A DNA stretch of 64,000 bases from Saccharothrix sp. S26 (GCF_021390395.1 NZ_JAJUWT010000027.1:105478-169477); one strand, 5' to 3'; counted from the first letter of the stretch, positions 52,852-61,349 are shown. Numbers and translations: made by a program. Notes: generated from the sequence alone by a model not told the origin.

Positions 52852-53330
52852 ACCCGCGCGAGCAGCCGCTGCTCGTGGCGCAGGCCGGCGCGGATCTCGT
52901 CCAGCACCTGGCGGGCCTGCGTGGCGGCGACGTGCTGCGCCGCGCCGCTGCCGATGGCGTCGCGCAGGGCCAACCAGACCGCGGCCTCGTCCTCGCGGAC
53001 CGCGGTGAGCAGGTCGCGCTGCTCGGGGTAGGGGTGCAGGGCGATCTTGTCGGTGTGCGCCTTCAGCGTGGCCAGGTTCGCCCGCGACACCTCACCGGTC
53101 AGGGCGACCCGGTCGAGCTTCGCGGGCAGGTCGACCGCGGCGAGCTCGGACAGCGACAGGGGGCCGAAGTCGAGCACGGTGTTCAGGCCGTACTCCAGGT
53201 CGTCGGCGGCGTGGAGCAGTTCGCGCCGGTCCGCGAGCACGGGCGGACGGCGTCGCCCCGAGGACCGGACGACCAGGCCGAGGACGACACCGGCCGCGAG
53301 TGCGGCGAGGCCGATGAGGATTTCGCTCAT
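52848..53330 (-). CDS. Small membrane-anchored protein, unknown function
   Basis: The 160 residues start MSEILIGLAALAAGVVLGLVVR, a membrane helix (4-22) with a short cytoplasmic Arg/Pro patch after it. The remainder is a soluble helical domain (DDLEYGLNTVLDFGPLSLSELAAV). I do not recognise it. ATG 53330 was chosen over an upstream frame because the helix then starts at the N-terminus. Confidence 0.6.
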   Translation of the reverse strand: MSEILIGLAALAAGVVLGLVVRSSGRRRPPVLADRRELLHAADDLEYGLNTVLDFGPLSLSELAAVDLPAKLDRVALTGEVSRANLATLKAHTDKIALHPYPEQRDLLTAVREDEAAVWLALRDAIGSGAAQHVAATQARQVLDEIRAGLRHEQRLLARV

Positions 53331-53588
53331 GTGTTCCAGTCTCGACGCCCCACCGGCCCCGCTCGGACCAACGGGCGACAACGGGTCGATCGGAGCGCCG
53401 GCCGGTCAGCGGTAGTTCGGCTGGACTGAACGGCGCAACCGGTCGGCGTGGCGTCACCCTCCGAACGGCGCAGCGGGGCAGAGTGGTCCACCTGAGTGAA
53501 CTTGTCCGGGCGGGGTACTCGAAGTACAGGTCCAGACCTCCTACAGGGTGAGGGAAGCAGGCGAGAAAGGACGGGCGAGGGGGTCGCC

Positions 53589-53831
53589 ATGAACGTTGCG
53601 AGGGAGCTGTCCGGGCGGGCGAAAGCCATGCTCCGCGCCGTTGCCGCTGGTCGGGCTCAGCTGACGGGGGGACGGGAGCCGGACCTGTACGTGGACGGGC
53701 TGCCGTGCTGCGACCAGATGGTCACGCACGACCTGGTCCACGCGGGGCTGCTGCGGGCGCGGCGGGCCGTGGGTCTGGACGAACGCGCGGACGCCGAACT
53801 GACCGACGCGGGACGCGCCGCCATCGCTTAA
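53589..53831 (+). CDS. Small conserved-looking protein, unknown function
   Basis: This 80-residue protein (MNVARELSGRAKAMLRAV... ELTDAGRAAIA) contains a DGLPCCDQ pair of cysteines and a helical C-terminus that recalls short winged-helix or helix-turn-helix proteins. No family was identified. GGGCGAGGGGG precedes the ATG. Confidence 0.5.
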   Translation: MNVARELSGRAKAMLRAVAAGRAQLTGGREPDLYVDGLPCCDQMVTHDLVHAGLLRARRAVGLDERADAELTDAGRAAIA

Positions 53832-54028
53832 CCCTCGAACAGGCGTTCGATATGGGTTATGCTGCACACGAGGCCGGCACGCAAGCGAGAGGAAGCGCTT
53901 GCGCGCTGGCCTCACCTGCATCAACGCCGAGTCACCCACCCCGCTCGCCACCTGTCCAGCGACGAGCCACGCGACCGACCCTCCCAACCCGGAACGGAAC
54001 CTGACCGCGCACCTCAACCGTTACGAAC

Positions 54029-54078
54029 GGGGGTCCGGGGACAGCGCCCTCCGGGCGGGGTCCGGGGGTTGCACCCCT
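54029..54078. repeat. GC-rich 50-nt intergenic element, copy 2
   Basis: Same element as at 48105-48154 (39 of 50 identical), again downstream of a minus-strand tRNA (tRNA-Tyr). Confidence 0.65.
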
Positions 54079-54093
54079 AGCAGACACAACGCA

Positions 54094-54128
54094 AAACCCC
54101 TGCTCGCGCTTTCCGCGAGCAGGGGTTT
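54094..54128 (-). terminator. Terminator after tRNA-Tyr
   Basis: A perfect 15-bp stem (54094-54108 with 54114-54128) around CTTTC lies 11 bases beyond the tRNA-Tyr 3' end. On the minus strand it is followed by TTTTG. Confidence 0.85.
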
Positions 54129-54138
54129 CCGTTTCATG

Positions 54139-54219
54139 TGGCGGGTAGAGGATTCGAACCTCTGTAGCTTTCGCGACGGATTTACAGTCCGCTCCCATTG
54201 GCCGCTCGGGCAACCCGCC
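54139..54219 (-). tRNA. tRNA-Tyr (GTA)
   Basis: The 81-nt type II tRNA has acceptor GGCGGGT with ACCCGCC, anticodon GTA, and a variable arm of the length expected for tyrosine. No CCA is encoded. Confidence 0.93.
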
Positions 54220-54341
54220 CCGCCCCCGGTGGTGCCGGGTGCGGTGCAGACAATACATAAGCCCGTGGGGGCATGCGCAACCGGGTTCCCCGGTAGGCTT
54301 CCGGGCGGTTCCAGACACACCTACGCGGAGGTACCGGGCAC

Positions 54342-54833
54342 GTGGCAGACCCGTCGTTCGACGTGGTGAGCAAGGTCGACCGCCAGGAGGTCGACAACGC
54401 GCTCAACCAGGCCGCCAAGGAGCTGAGCACGCGGTTCGACTTCCGAGGCACCGGGACGCAGGTGTCCTGGGCGGGCGAGGAGGCGATCACGTTCCAGTCC
54501 GAGACCGAGGAGCGCTGCCGGGCCGCGATCGACGTCTTCCAGGAGAAGCTGGTCAAGCGCGGCATCTCGATGAAGGCCTTCGAGATCGGGGACCCGGCGC
54601 TGTCGGGCAAGGTGTTCAAGGTCACCGGCACCGTGGTCCAGGGCATCTCCAGCGAGAAGGCCAAGGAGATCGCGAAGAAGGTCCGCGACGAGGGCCCCAA
54701 GGGCGTGCAGGCGCAGATCCAGGGCGACCAGCTGCGCATCTCGGGCAAGAAGAAGGACCACCTCCAGGACGTCATCGCGCTGCTGAAGAACTCCGACTTC
54801 GGCATCGCCCTCCAGTTCACCAACTACCGGTGA
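54342..54833 (+). CDS. YajQ-family nucleotide-binding protein
   Basis: The 163 residues begin MADPSFDVVSKVDRQEVDNALNQAAKEL and continue with the conserved RFDFRGTGTQV and KVFKVTGTVVQGISSEKAKEI of the YajQ family, which binds small nucleotides (c-di-GMP in some species). The start is GTG, and the gene is coupled to rmlA by a GTGA overlap. Confidence 0.9.
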   Translation: MADPSFDVVSKVDRQEVDNALNQAAKELSTRFDFRGTGTQVSWAGEEAITFQSETEERCRAAIDVFQEKLVKRGISMKAFEIGDPALSGKVFKVTGTVVQGISSEKAKEIAKKVRDEGPKGVQAQIQGDQLRISGKKKDHLQDVIALLKNSDFGIALQFTNYR

Positions 54834-55702
54834 AGGGCATCGTCCTCGCGGGTGGCAGCGGCACCCGCCTGCACCCGATCACCCAGGCCGTGTCGAAGCA
54901 GTTACTCCCCGTGTACGACAAGCCGATGGTGTACTACCCGCTGTCGGTGCTCATGCTGGCGGGCGTGCGGGAGATCCTGCTCATCTCGACCCCGGTGGAC
55001 CTGCCGCTGTTCCGCCGACTGCTCGGTGACGGCTCGCAGTTCGGCCTGGACATCTCCTACGCCGAGCAGGCTCACCCGAACGGGCTGGCCGAGGCGTTCA
55101 TCATCGGCGCGGACTTCATCGGCGACGACGACGTCTCGCTGGTCCTGGGCGACAACATCTTCTACGGCCAGGGCTTCTCCAAGGTCCTGCAGCACAACGC
55201 CGGCTCGTTGGACGGCTGCGTGCTGTTCGGCTACCCGGTGAAGGACCCGGAGCGCTACGGCGTGGGCGAGGTCGACGCGAACGGCAAGTTGATCTCCATC
55301 GAGGAGAAGCCGGCGCAGCCGAAGTCGAACAAGGCCATCACGGGCCTGTACTTCTACGACAACGAGGTCGTGTCGATCTCCAAGGGGCTCAAGCCGTCGC
55401 CGCGCGGCGAGCTGGAGATCACCGACGTCAACCTGGCCTACCTGCGGCAGGGCCGGGCGCACCTGGTCGACCTCGGTCGCGGTTTCGCGTGGTTGGACAC
55501 CGGCACGCACGACTCGATGCTGGAGGCGGGCCAGTTCGTGCAGGTGCTGGAGCACCGGCAGGGCGTGCGCATCGCGTGCCTGGAGGAGATCGCGTTGCGG
55601 ATGGGGTTCATCAGCCCCGAGCAGTGCTACGCGCTGGGCGAGAAGCTGGCGAAGTCCGGCTACGGCCAGTACGTGATGAACGTCGCACAGGAAGCCCGCT
55701 AG
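54830..55702 (+). CDS. rmlA: Glucose-1-phosphate thymidylyltransferase
   Basis: RmlA (RfbA) makes dTDP-glucose from dTTP and glucose-1-phosphate, the first step to dTDP-rhamnose and other deoxysugars for cell-wall or glycosylated natural products. The 290 residues start with the nucleotide site GIVLAGGSGTRLHP (3-16) and continue with KQLLPVYDKPMVYYPLSVLMLAG and DGCVLFGYPVKDPERYGV. GTG 54830 overlaps the YajQ stop. No rmlB/C/D is nearby. Its stop shares CTAG with the convergent htpX stop. Confidence 0.92.
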   Translation: MKGIVLAGGSGTRLHPITQAVSKQLLPVYDKPMVYYPLSVLMLAGVREILLISTPVDLPLFRRLLGDGSQFGLDISYAEQAHPNGLAEAFIIGADFIGDDDVSLVLGDNIFYGQGFSKVLQHNAGSLDGCVLFGYPVKDPERYGVGEVDANGKLISIEEKPAQPKSNKAITGLYFYDNEVVSISKGLKPSPRGELEITDVNLAYLRQGRAHLVDLGRGFAWLDTGTHDSMLEAGQFVQVLEHRQGVRIACLEEIALRMGFISPEQCYALGEKLAKSGYGQYVMNVAQEAR

Positions 55703-56559
55703 GACCGTCGCGCGAGTTCCTCGAGCCGGCGCACGCGGTCGGCGATCGGGGGGTGGGTGGAGAACAGCCTGGCCAGGTTCTCCCCCGCCCGGAACGGGCT
55801 CGCGATCATCAGGTGCGACTGGGCGACCACGGCGGGCTCGGGCGCCAGCGGCGCGGCCCGCGTGCCGAGGTCGATCTTGCGCAGCGCCGAGGCCAGCGCC
55901 AGCGGGTCGCCGGTCAGCTCCGCGCCCGACTCGTCGGCCTGGTACTCCCGGGACCGGCTGACGGCCATCTGCACGATCCCCGCCGCGATGGGCCCGAGCA
56001 CGGCGATGAGCAGCATCGCGAACGGGTTGGGCCGGTCGTCGTCGCCGTCGCCGAACACGCTCGCGAACACGGCCAGGTTGGCCAGCGTGCTGACCGCGGT
56101 GGCCAGCGCGCCCGCCACGCACGAGATGAGGATGTCGCGGTTGTAGACGTGCGACAGCTCGTGCCCGAGCACGGCGCGCAGCTCGCGCTCGTCGAGCAGG
56201 TCGAGGATGCCGGTGGTGCAGCAGACGGCGGCGTTGCGCGGGTTGCGGCCGGTCGCGAAGGCGTTGGGCGCGATGGTGGGGCTGAGGTAGAGGCGCGGCA
56301 TGGGCTGGCGGGCCGTCATGGCCAACTCCCGGACGATCCGGTACAGCGCGGGCTGCTCCACCTCGGACACCGGCCGGGCGCGCATGGCGCGCAGCGCGAG
56401 CTTGTCCGAGTTGAAGTAGGCGTAGCCGTTCACGGCCAGCGCCAGCAGCAGGCCGACGACCAGCGCGGTGCGGCCGAACAGCGAGCTGACCGCCACGATC
56501 AGCCCGCTCATGGCAGCGAGCAGCAACGCGGTCTTCAACGCGTTGAAGTGCTTGTGCAC
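55699..56559 (-). CDS. htpX: M48-family membrane protease HtpX
   Basis: HtpX is a zinc metalloprotease that helps quality control of membrane proteins. The 286 residues have N-terminal membrane helices (about 8-50), the zinc motif HELSH (133-137) with third ligand E210 in REYQADESGA, and further hydrophobic segments (about 147-170, 180-200). It overlaps rmlA tail to tail by four bases. Confidence 0.9.
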   Translation of the reverse strand: MHKHFNALKTALLLAAMSGLIVAVSSLFGRTALVVGLLLALAVNGYAYFNSDKLALRAMRARPVSEVEQPALYRIVRELAMTARQPMPRLYLSPTIAPNAFATGRNPRNAAVCCTTGILDLLDERELRAVLGHELSHVYNRDILISCVAGALATAVSTLANLAVFASVFGDGDDDRPNPFAMLLIAVLGPIAAGIVQMAVSRSREYQADESGAELTGDPLALASALRKIDLGTRAAPLAPEPAVVAQSHLMIASPFRAGENLARLFSTHPPIADRVRRLEELARRS

Positions 56560-56578
56560 GCTTCGCCTCCGGCTGTCG

Positions 56579-57055
56579 CTAAGTCCTCTCCCTCAACGCG
56601 CCCGGGCGGCGCGCGGTTCCGGTACCGGGGCGTGCCGGGCGTGTGGCCGTGGTCTCCGGCGCGGGTTCGGCGTCCGCGTCCAGCGGCGGTGGCGGCGGCA
56701 CGTGCGCGACCCACGTGGCCAGCACGTCGCGTTCCTGCACGAGCTCGGCCACCGCGCCCTCGCCGTCGGGGCCGCCCGTGCCGGGGTAGGAGAAGTCGGG
56801 GGCCCAGTGCAGGGCGTCGAACGGGCACGCCTCCACGCAGATGCCGCAGTACAGGCACTGCCCGTAGTCGATGGCGAACCGGTCGAGCACGTTGCGCGCA
56901 CGCGGCCGGGCCGAGCCGGGCTGCTGCTCGACCTCGGTGTGCGAGTCGATGTGGATGCACCAGTCGGGGCACTCGCGGGCGCAGATCATGCACACCGTGC
57001 AGTTGGCCTCCAGCAGGGCGATGACGCCGCGGGTGCGCGGGGGCAGGTCAGGCAC
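56579..57055 (-). CDS. NuoI-like 2[4Fe-4S] ferredoxin subunit
   Basis: This 158-residue protein carries two 4Fe-4S motifs: C19-C22-C25-C29 (CTVCMICARECP) and C67-C70-C73-C77 (CLYCGICVEACP), as in NuoI of complex I. The C-terminal third is a Pro/Ala-rich tail. GTG 57055 is preceded by AGGAGG and lies inside the end of nuoC. It is the last gene of a three-gene nuoB-nuoC-nuoI set without the other complex I subunits. Confidence 0.8.
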   Translation of the reverse strand: MPDLPPRTRGVIALLEANCTVCMICARECPDWCIHIDSHTEVEQQPGSARPRARNVLDRFAIDYGQCLYCGICVEACPFDALHWAPDFSYPGTGGPDGEGAVAELVQERDVLATWVAHVPPPPPLDADAEPAPETTATRPARPGTGTARRPGALRERT

Positions 57056-57623
57056 GGGTGTCCTCCTCATAGCGCGGTCCCCACGAGGGGTCGGGCACGC
57101 CGGGCGGCGCGGTGCGCCTGCGGCTGGGCGCGGACGTGCCGTCCTCGCCCGGTTCGAGCCGGCCCGGCCACGGCCGCACGACGCGGGAGGCGAGCACGAA
57201 GTCCTTGCGCAGCGGGTGGCCGCTGAAGCTGTCGGGGAGCAGCAGGTGGGCCGGTTCGCCGTCGGCGAGGGCGATGCCGAACATCTCCGCGGCCTCCCGC
57301 TCGTGCCACGCCGCGCCCGCCCACAGCCCGGCCACGCTCGGCAGCGCGTCGTCCGGCCCGAGCTCGGTGCGCAGCAGCACGCCGTCCTTGGTGTCGGGGT
57401 CGAGCACGTGCAGCAGCACGGCGTGCCGCTGCCCCACCGCGCCCGGCCGGCCGGCGTCCTCGACGCCCAGCCAGTCGAACTGCGCGCAGCCCAGCTCGTG
57501 GCGGGCGTGGCGGGCGGCGTCGAGCCAGGCGTCCAGCCTCACGTGCGCGGTCGTCTGGCCGAACGCCGTCTTGACGTCGGCGTGCGGGATCCGGGAGGCC
57601 GACGCCTCGGCCGCGGCGCTCAC
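57048..57623 (-). CDS. NuoC-like subunit
   Basis: From GTG 57623, overlapping the nuoB stop, this 191-residue protein shows the NuoC signatures: REAAEMFGIAL (complex I motif EREAxDMFGI) and LLLPDSFSGHPLRKDFVL. NuoC partners NuoD in the quinone module, but no nuoD is present here. Rather Pro/Arg-rich ends suggest a divergent copy. Confidence 0.78.
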   Translation of the reverse strand: MSAAAEASASRIPHADVKTAFGQTTAHVRLDAWLDAARHARHELGCAQFDWLGVEDAGRPGAVGQRHAVLLHVLDPDTKDGVLLRTELGPDDALPSVAGLWAGAAWHEREAAEMFGIALADGEPAHLLLPDSFSGHPLRKDFVLASRVVRPWPGRLEPGEDGTSAPSRRRTAPPGVPDPSWGPRYEEDTRA

Positions 57624-58039
57624 GACACCATCCGGTGCAGCGCGGCGAGACCGTCGAGCAGCGCCTCGGGTCGTGGCGGGCAGCCCGGCACGGCGACGTG
57701 CACCGGCAGAGCCTGGTCGATGCCCTTGGTGACGCTGTAGGAGTCCCAGTACGGGCCGCCGGTGTTGCTGCACGCGCCCACGGAGATGACGTAACGCGGT
57801 TCCGGCATCTCCTGGTAGGTCGCGATCACCGCGGGCAGCATGGCGTCGGTGACCGTGCCGGAGACGACGAGCACGTGGGCCTCACCCGCCGCGTGCACCG
57901 GGTCGACGCCCAGGGCGGCGAGCTGGTCGGGCCGGTGGCCCTCGAGCGCGGCCATCACCTCGACGCCGCAGCAGGCCAGGCCGAGGTCGAGCACGGTGAC
58001 CCGGTACGTCGTGCCCCAGTCCAAGGTGGAAACCGTCAC
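57620..58039 (-). CDS. NuoB-like subunit (cluster N2)
   Basis: The 139 residues from GTG 58039 carry all four N2-cluster cysteines: C23 and C24 (LACCGVE), C90 (GACSNTGG) and C120 (VPGCPPRP), plus the DSYSVTKGID region. The start is not certain; a strong hairpin lies just upstream (58058-58093). The product should bind a 4Fe-4S cluster. With NuoC and NuoI it forms an orphan complex I-like module. Confidence 0.78.
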   Translation of the reverse strand: MTVSTLDWGTTYRVTVLDLGLACCGVEVMAALEGHRPDQLAALGVDPVHAAGEAHVLVVSGTVTDAMLPAVIATYQEMPEPRYVISVGACSNTGGPYWDSYSVTKGIDQALPVHVAVPGCPPRPEALLDGLAALHRMVS

Positions 58040-58057
58040 GCCGGTGAGGTTAATACG

Positions 58058-58093
58058 TGGGGGCCCGCCGGGCTCCCACCCGGCGGGCCCCCA
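58058..58093 (-). promoter_or_regulatory. Perfect hairpin in the nuoB leader
   Basis: TGGGGGCCCGCCGGG (58058-58072) pairs perfectly with CCCGGCGGGCCCCCA (58079-58093) around CTCCCA. On the minus strand it ends 18 bases before the nuoB GTG, so it could act as an attenuator or translation block. The remaining leader toward the LysR gene has no other clear feature. Confidence 0.55.
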
Positions 58094-58280
58094 ACCCCCC
58101 AATACCCCCCTGATTGCCCCCACGTGAACAAGCACCTGGTTGCGGCAGAAGTCTCTTACGGATCGCGTATACCTGTCCAGGGAAATCCATCAAGATCTTC
58201 GGATAATTTCAGCACGAACTGCGGTCAAGTTCAGTACAACTAATCGGTAGAACATCACGCCCCGACCCGAGAGGCCCTGC

Positions 58281-59318
58281 ATGTCGACCTCGGCCCAGCT
58301 GCTCCTGCCCGCGGGCAACCAGCTCAGCAGGCTCCTGCACACCTCGCCCCTGCTGCTGGACACCACGTTGGACCAGCTCAGGACGTTGATCGCGGTGTAC
58401 GAGACGCGGTCGGCACTGCGCGCGGCACGGGTGCTGGGCCGGGAGCAGTCCAGCGTGCAGAAGCAGATCGACACGCTCAACCGCAACTTCAAGTCGCTGT
58501 GCGGCGAGCCGCTGGTCGTCAAGCAGGGCCGGGGAAAAGACGTGCTGATCACACCCACCGGCGAGGCGCTGGTCGAATTGGCGCGCACCACGTTGTCGGA
58601 GTGGCTGGATTCGATTCACGAGTGCCGCCGCAAGCTCGGCACCACGGTCACCGTCGGCACCACTCGGTTCATGCTGGACTCGCTGGCCAAGGCGTGGCAC
58701 CACGTGGCCGACGACTTCCGGCAGCGGGACGTGGAGCTGAAGGTCGTGCACATCCGCACCAAGGACATCTGGAAGAGCCTGGAGTCCAAGGAGGTCGACA
58801 TCGTGTGCGGCAGCGTGGTCACGCACGCGGGCCGCAACAGCGGCGTCGAGGACTTCGACGTGATCGAGTGGCGGCGCGGCGGGTTGGCGCTGCTGACGAA
58901 CCTGCCGGAGCACAAGCTGGGGGCGCGCATCGGCACCGGGGAGTTGCCGAAGCTGCCGCTGGTGGTGCCCGGCGAGGGGTTGATCGCGGAATTCCTGCGC
59001 GGCTGGTTCGGCCCGGATTACCGCAATGAACTGGACATAGCGGCGGAGATCGACGAGATCCAGTACGGGATGTCGCTGCTGCGGTCCGGGCTGGTCGAGG
59101 GCTGCATGATCGTCACGTCCGGGCTGGGCGTCGTGGCCGCGAACAACGAGCTGCGCGAGGGGTCGGGCCTGCGGGTGGTCGAGCTGACCAACGACCGCAA
59201 GCCGCAGCTCGAGCGACTGGTCGGGGTCTTCGCCCGCAAGGAGGAGCGGGCGAAGTTCCCGGCCGACCACCCGTTGAACCTGCTGTGGGCGGCGTTCCAG
59301 CGCGAGGTGTCGGACTAG
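58281..59318 (+). CDS. LysR-family transcriptional regulator
   Basis: The 345 residues have an N-terminal extension of about 30 residues, then the LysR helix-turn-helix (DQLRTLIAVYETRSALRAARVLGREQSSVQKQIDTLN, about 31-67). The effector-binding domain follows. It diverges from the nuoBCI set across a 241-bp gap, so it is a plausible regulator of that operon. The extension is longer than in most LysR proteins. Confidence 0.82.
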   Translation: MSTSAQLLLPAGNQLSRLLHTSPLLLDTTLDQLRTLIAVYETRSALRAARVLGREQSSVQKQIDTLNRNFKSLCGEPLVVKQGRGKDVLITPTGEALVELARTTLSEWLDSIHECRRKLGTTVTVGTTRFMLDSLAKAWHHVADDFRQRDVELKVVHIRTKDIWKSLESKEVDIVCGSVVTHAGRNSGVEDFDVIEWRRGGLALLTNLPEHKLGARIGTGELPKLPLVVPGEGLIAEFLRGWFGPDYRNELDIAAEIDEIQYGMSLLRSGLVEGCMIVTSGLGVVAANNELREGSGLRVVELTNDRKPQLERLVGVFARKEERAKFPADHPLNLLWAAFQREVSD

Positions 59319-59328
59319 CGGCCGCGGG

Positions 59329-59496
59329 CTAACGCGCCGGGTCCGCCGGGCGTTCCTCACGACGCCGTTGGGCTTGGCGCACCAGCCACTCCAGGCCGGT
59401 CAGCGGCTTGGGGACCTCAGGCTTCTGCCGTTCCACGGGCTCCTCCTGCTCCTGTTGCGGTTGGGGCGACGGACGCTGGGCGTCGAGGTCGTTCAT
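59329..59496 (-). CDS. Small Gln/Glu/Pro-rich protein, unknown
   Basis: A 55-residue protein (MNDLDAQRPSPQPQQEQEEP... PLTGLEWLVRQAQRRREERP) with a Shine-Dalgarno-like GGGAG upstream and a possible C-terminal helix. Its end faces the LysR gene. It may be a real small protein, but composition alone is weak support. Confidence 0.4.
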   Translation of the reverse strand: MNDLDAQRPSPQPQQEQEEPVERQKPEVPKPLTGLEWLVRQAQRRREERPADPAR

Positions 59497-59596
59497 GGCG
59501 CGCTCCCTACCTTGGTCGACAGCGAGTGCCGTCGATCGGAGCACCGACCGGGGTCCGTTCGCTAGAGCGATCAGCCCTATGGGTGACGTGAGCGGG

Positions 59597-60358
59597 TCAC
59601 CGCCGCCCGGTCGCCGCGGTGTCGCGGTAGCGGTCGGCGTACTTGGTGGGCGTCTCGCCGACCATCGCGGTGAAGTCGCGCACGAAGTGCGGTTGGTCGG
59701 CGTAGCCGAGGTCGGCCGCCAGCTCGGCCCAGTCGATCGCACCGCCCGCCGCCATGCGCTCGGTGACCTCGCGCAGCCGGTAGCGGCGGATCACCCACTT
59801 CGGGCCGACGCCCACGTGCTCGGCGAACAGGCGCTGGAGCTGCCGGACGCTGCCGCCGACCTCGCGGGCCAGCACGTCGACCCTCGTCATCAGGGGATCA
59901 TCGGCGATCCGGTCGACGACCTCGACCGCCTGCCGTGCCCTCGGGTCGGGCTCGGGCAGGTGACGGCGCAGCGCGTCCTCGACGGTGGCGAGGTCGGCGT
60001 GGGCGGGCAGGTGGTCGAAGATCGTCGCGGCGGGCACGGCGCGGTCGGTGAGGGACTGGACCGGCGCGCCCAGGAACGGCCGGAAGGCACCGGGGCGGAA
60101 GGCGACGCCGAACACCCGGCCCGTGCCGTCGAGCTCCTTGACCACGTGCCCGCTGGACACGCCGGACACCACCGCACCGCGGTCGCCGAACGTCAGGTGG
60201 ACGTTCGGGTAGGGCACCACGAGCTGCCGGTACGGCCGGTCGTAGGTCCACTCCACCACCCAGTACCGCGCCACGTGCGCGGCCAGGTCGGGCGACGGCG
60301 GGTGGAACTCGTGGCGCTGGTGCCGCCGCCACGCCAGTTCCCGCTGGTCCCTGGTCAC
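59597..60358 (-). CDS. AraC-family transcriptional regulator
   Basis: From GTG 60358 the 253 residues have an N-terminal ligand-type domain (HEFHPPSPDLAAHVARYWVVEW) and a C-terminal AraC DNA-binding domain, with two helix-turn-helix units including LAREVGGSVRQLQRLFAEHVGVGPKWVIRRYRL and LGYADQPHFVRDFTAMVGETPTKY. It diverges from the DinB-like gene 64 bp away and may regulate it. The adjacent longer frame was rejected. Confidence 0.8.
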   Translation of the reverse strand: MTRDQRELAWRRHQRHEFHPPSPDLAAHVARYWVVEWTYDRPYRQLVVPYPNVHLTFGDRGAVVSGVSSGHVVKELDGTGRVFGVAFRPGAFRPFLGAPVQSLTDRAVPAATIFDHLPAHADLATVEDALRRHLPEPDPRARQAVEVVDRIADDPLMTRVDVLAREVGGSVRQLQRLFAEHVGVGPKWVIRRYRLREVTERMAAGGAIDWAELAADLGYADQPHFVRDFTAMVGETPTKYADRYRDTAATGRR

Positions 60359-60421
60359 GGTGGCGAGCGTATGTCGCCTTTGTTCAATACACCCGGCACC
60401 CGCCGTCCCTAGGGTGGCGGC

Positions 60422-60991
60422 ATGTCCCGTGAACAGTTGATCGACAAGGCCGTGGCGACCGCGCTGGAGGTCGCCGGGAACGTCAAGCCCGACCAGATGG
60501 ACGCGCCGACGCCGTGCGCCGAGTTCGACGTCCGCAAGCTCGTGAACCACCTGCTGTTCTGGGGCCCGTCGCTCAACGGCGCGGCGCGCAAGGAGCCCGT
60601 GCCGACGCCCGCCGCCTCGGAGTCGGACGTCGACCTCACCGAGGGCGACTGGGCCGCGGACCTGGCGGCCGTGCTGCGCGACCGCGCCGACGCGTGGCGG
60701 GAGCCCGCGGCGTGGGAGGGCACGACGACGCTCGGCGGCCCGCAGGAGATGCCCGCGCCGATGATCGGCGCGATGGTGCTGGGCGAGACCGTCGTGCACA
60801 CGTGGGACCTGGCCCGGGTGACCGGTCAGGCGCCCTCGTGGGACGCCGACCTGCTGGAGTTCCTCCACGCCGACCTGCTCCAGACCTCGCAGATGGGGCG
60901 TGACATGGGCATCTACGGGCCGGAGGTGCCGGTGGCGGCCGACGCGCCGCTGATCGAGCGGATCGTCGGCCTCACCGGCCGCACGCCGTAA
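60422..60991 (+). CDS. DinB/maleylpyruvate-isomerase-like protein (TIGR03086 type)
   Basis: The 189 residues match the TIGR03086/MDMPI family with the metal-site histidines (H43 in NHLLFWGPS, H125 in ETVVHTWDL). The family holds mycothiol-dependent isomerases and related enzymes. The neighbouring AraC gene may control it. Confidence 0.75.
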   Translation: MSREQLIDKAVATALEVAGNVKPDQMDAPTPCAEFDVRKLVNHLLFWGPSLNGAARKEPVPTPAASESDVDLTEGDWAADLAAVLRDRADAWREPAAWEGTTTLGGPQEMPAPMIGAMVLGETVVHTWDLARVTGQAPSWDADLLEFLHADLLQTSQMGRDMGIYGPEVPVAADAPLIERIVGLTGRTP

Positions 60992-61025
60992 ACGCCCCAC
61001 CGCCCGCCCGGCATGGAGATGCTCG

Positions 61026-61241
61026 CTGGACCTGCTCTCCGGCCTGCCCACCGCGGGCAACACGCACGAGGTCGCGCAGGCACGCCACCCCGGCGCCAAG
61101 GTCGTCTACGTCGACTACGAGCCGGTCGCCGTCGCGCTCGGCACGCGCATCCTGCGCGACAACCCGGACGCGGTCATGGTCGAGGCCGACGCCCCGACGA
61201 GCTGTCCGCCCGTCCCGCCGTGCGGGACGGGCTCGACCTGA
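61026..61241 (+). pseudogene. Remnant of an SAM-dependent methyltransferase (DUF574 type)
   Basis: The frame reads LDLLSGLPTAGNTHEVAQAR, then KVVYVDYEPVAVALGTRIL, close to the SAM-binding core DLGSGLPTAGNVHEVAQ of DUF574 methyltransferases. It has no start codon or N-terminal domain and runs into a stop at 61239. The rest of the protein is missing, so this is a degraded fragment. Confidence 0.6.
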
Positions 61242-61349
61242 ACCGGCCGTCGGGGGTCATATCGACCGCGGTGATGGTGTTCGTGGGCGTGATGTTCGCC
61301 TGGTCAACGGGCTAGAGCCGAGCTGACCAGCGCGAAGTCGAAGGGGTGA

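Larger units (their letters stand above)
53832..54138. other. Intergenic region with repeat and hairpins (no gene)
   Basis: This 307-bp gap holds a small hairpin (GCAAGCG 53881-53887 with CGCTTGC 53896-53902), a GC-rich repeat (54029-54078) and the tRNA-Tyr terminator. I saw no coding sequence. Confidence 0.7.

Noticed and set aside
61240..61315. Short hydrophobic peptide downstream of the methyltransferase remnant
   Set aside because: No start signal and no family; probably chance.
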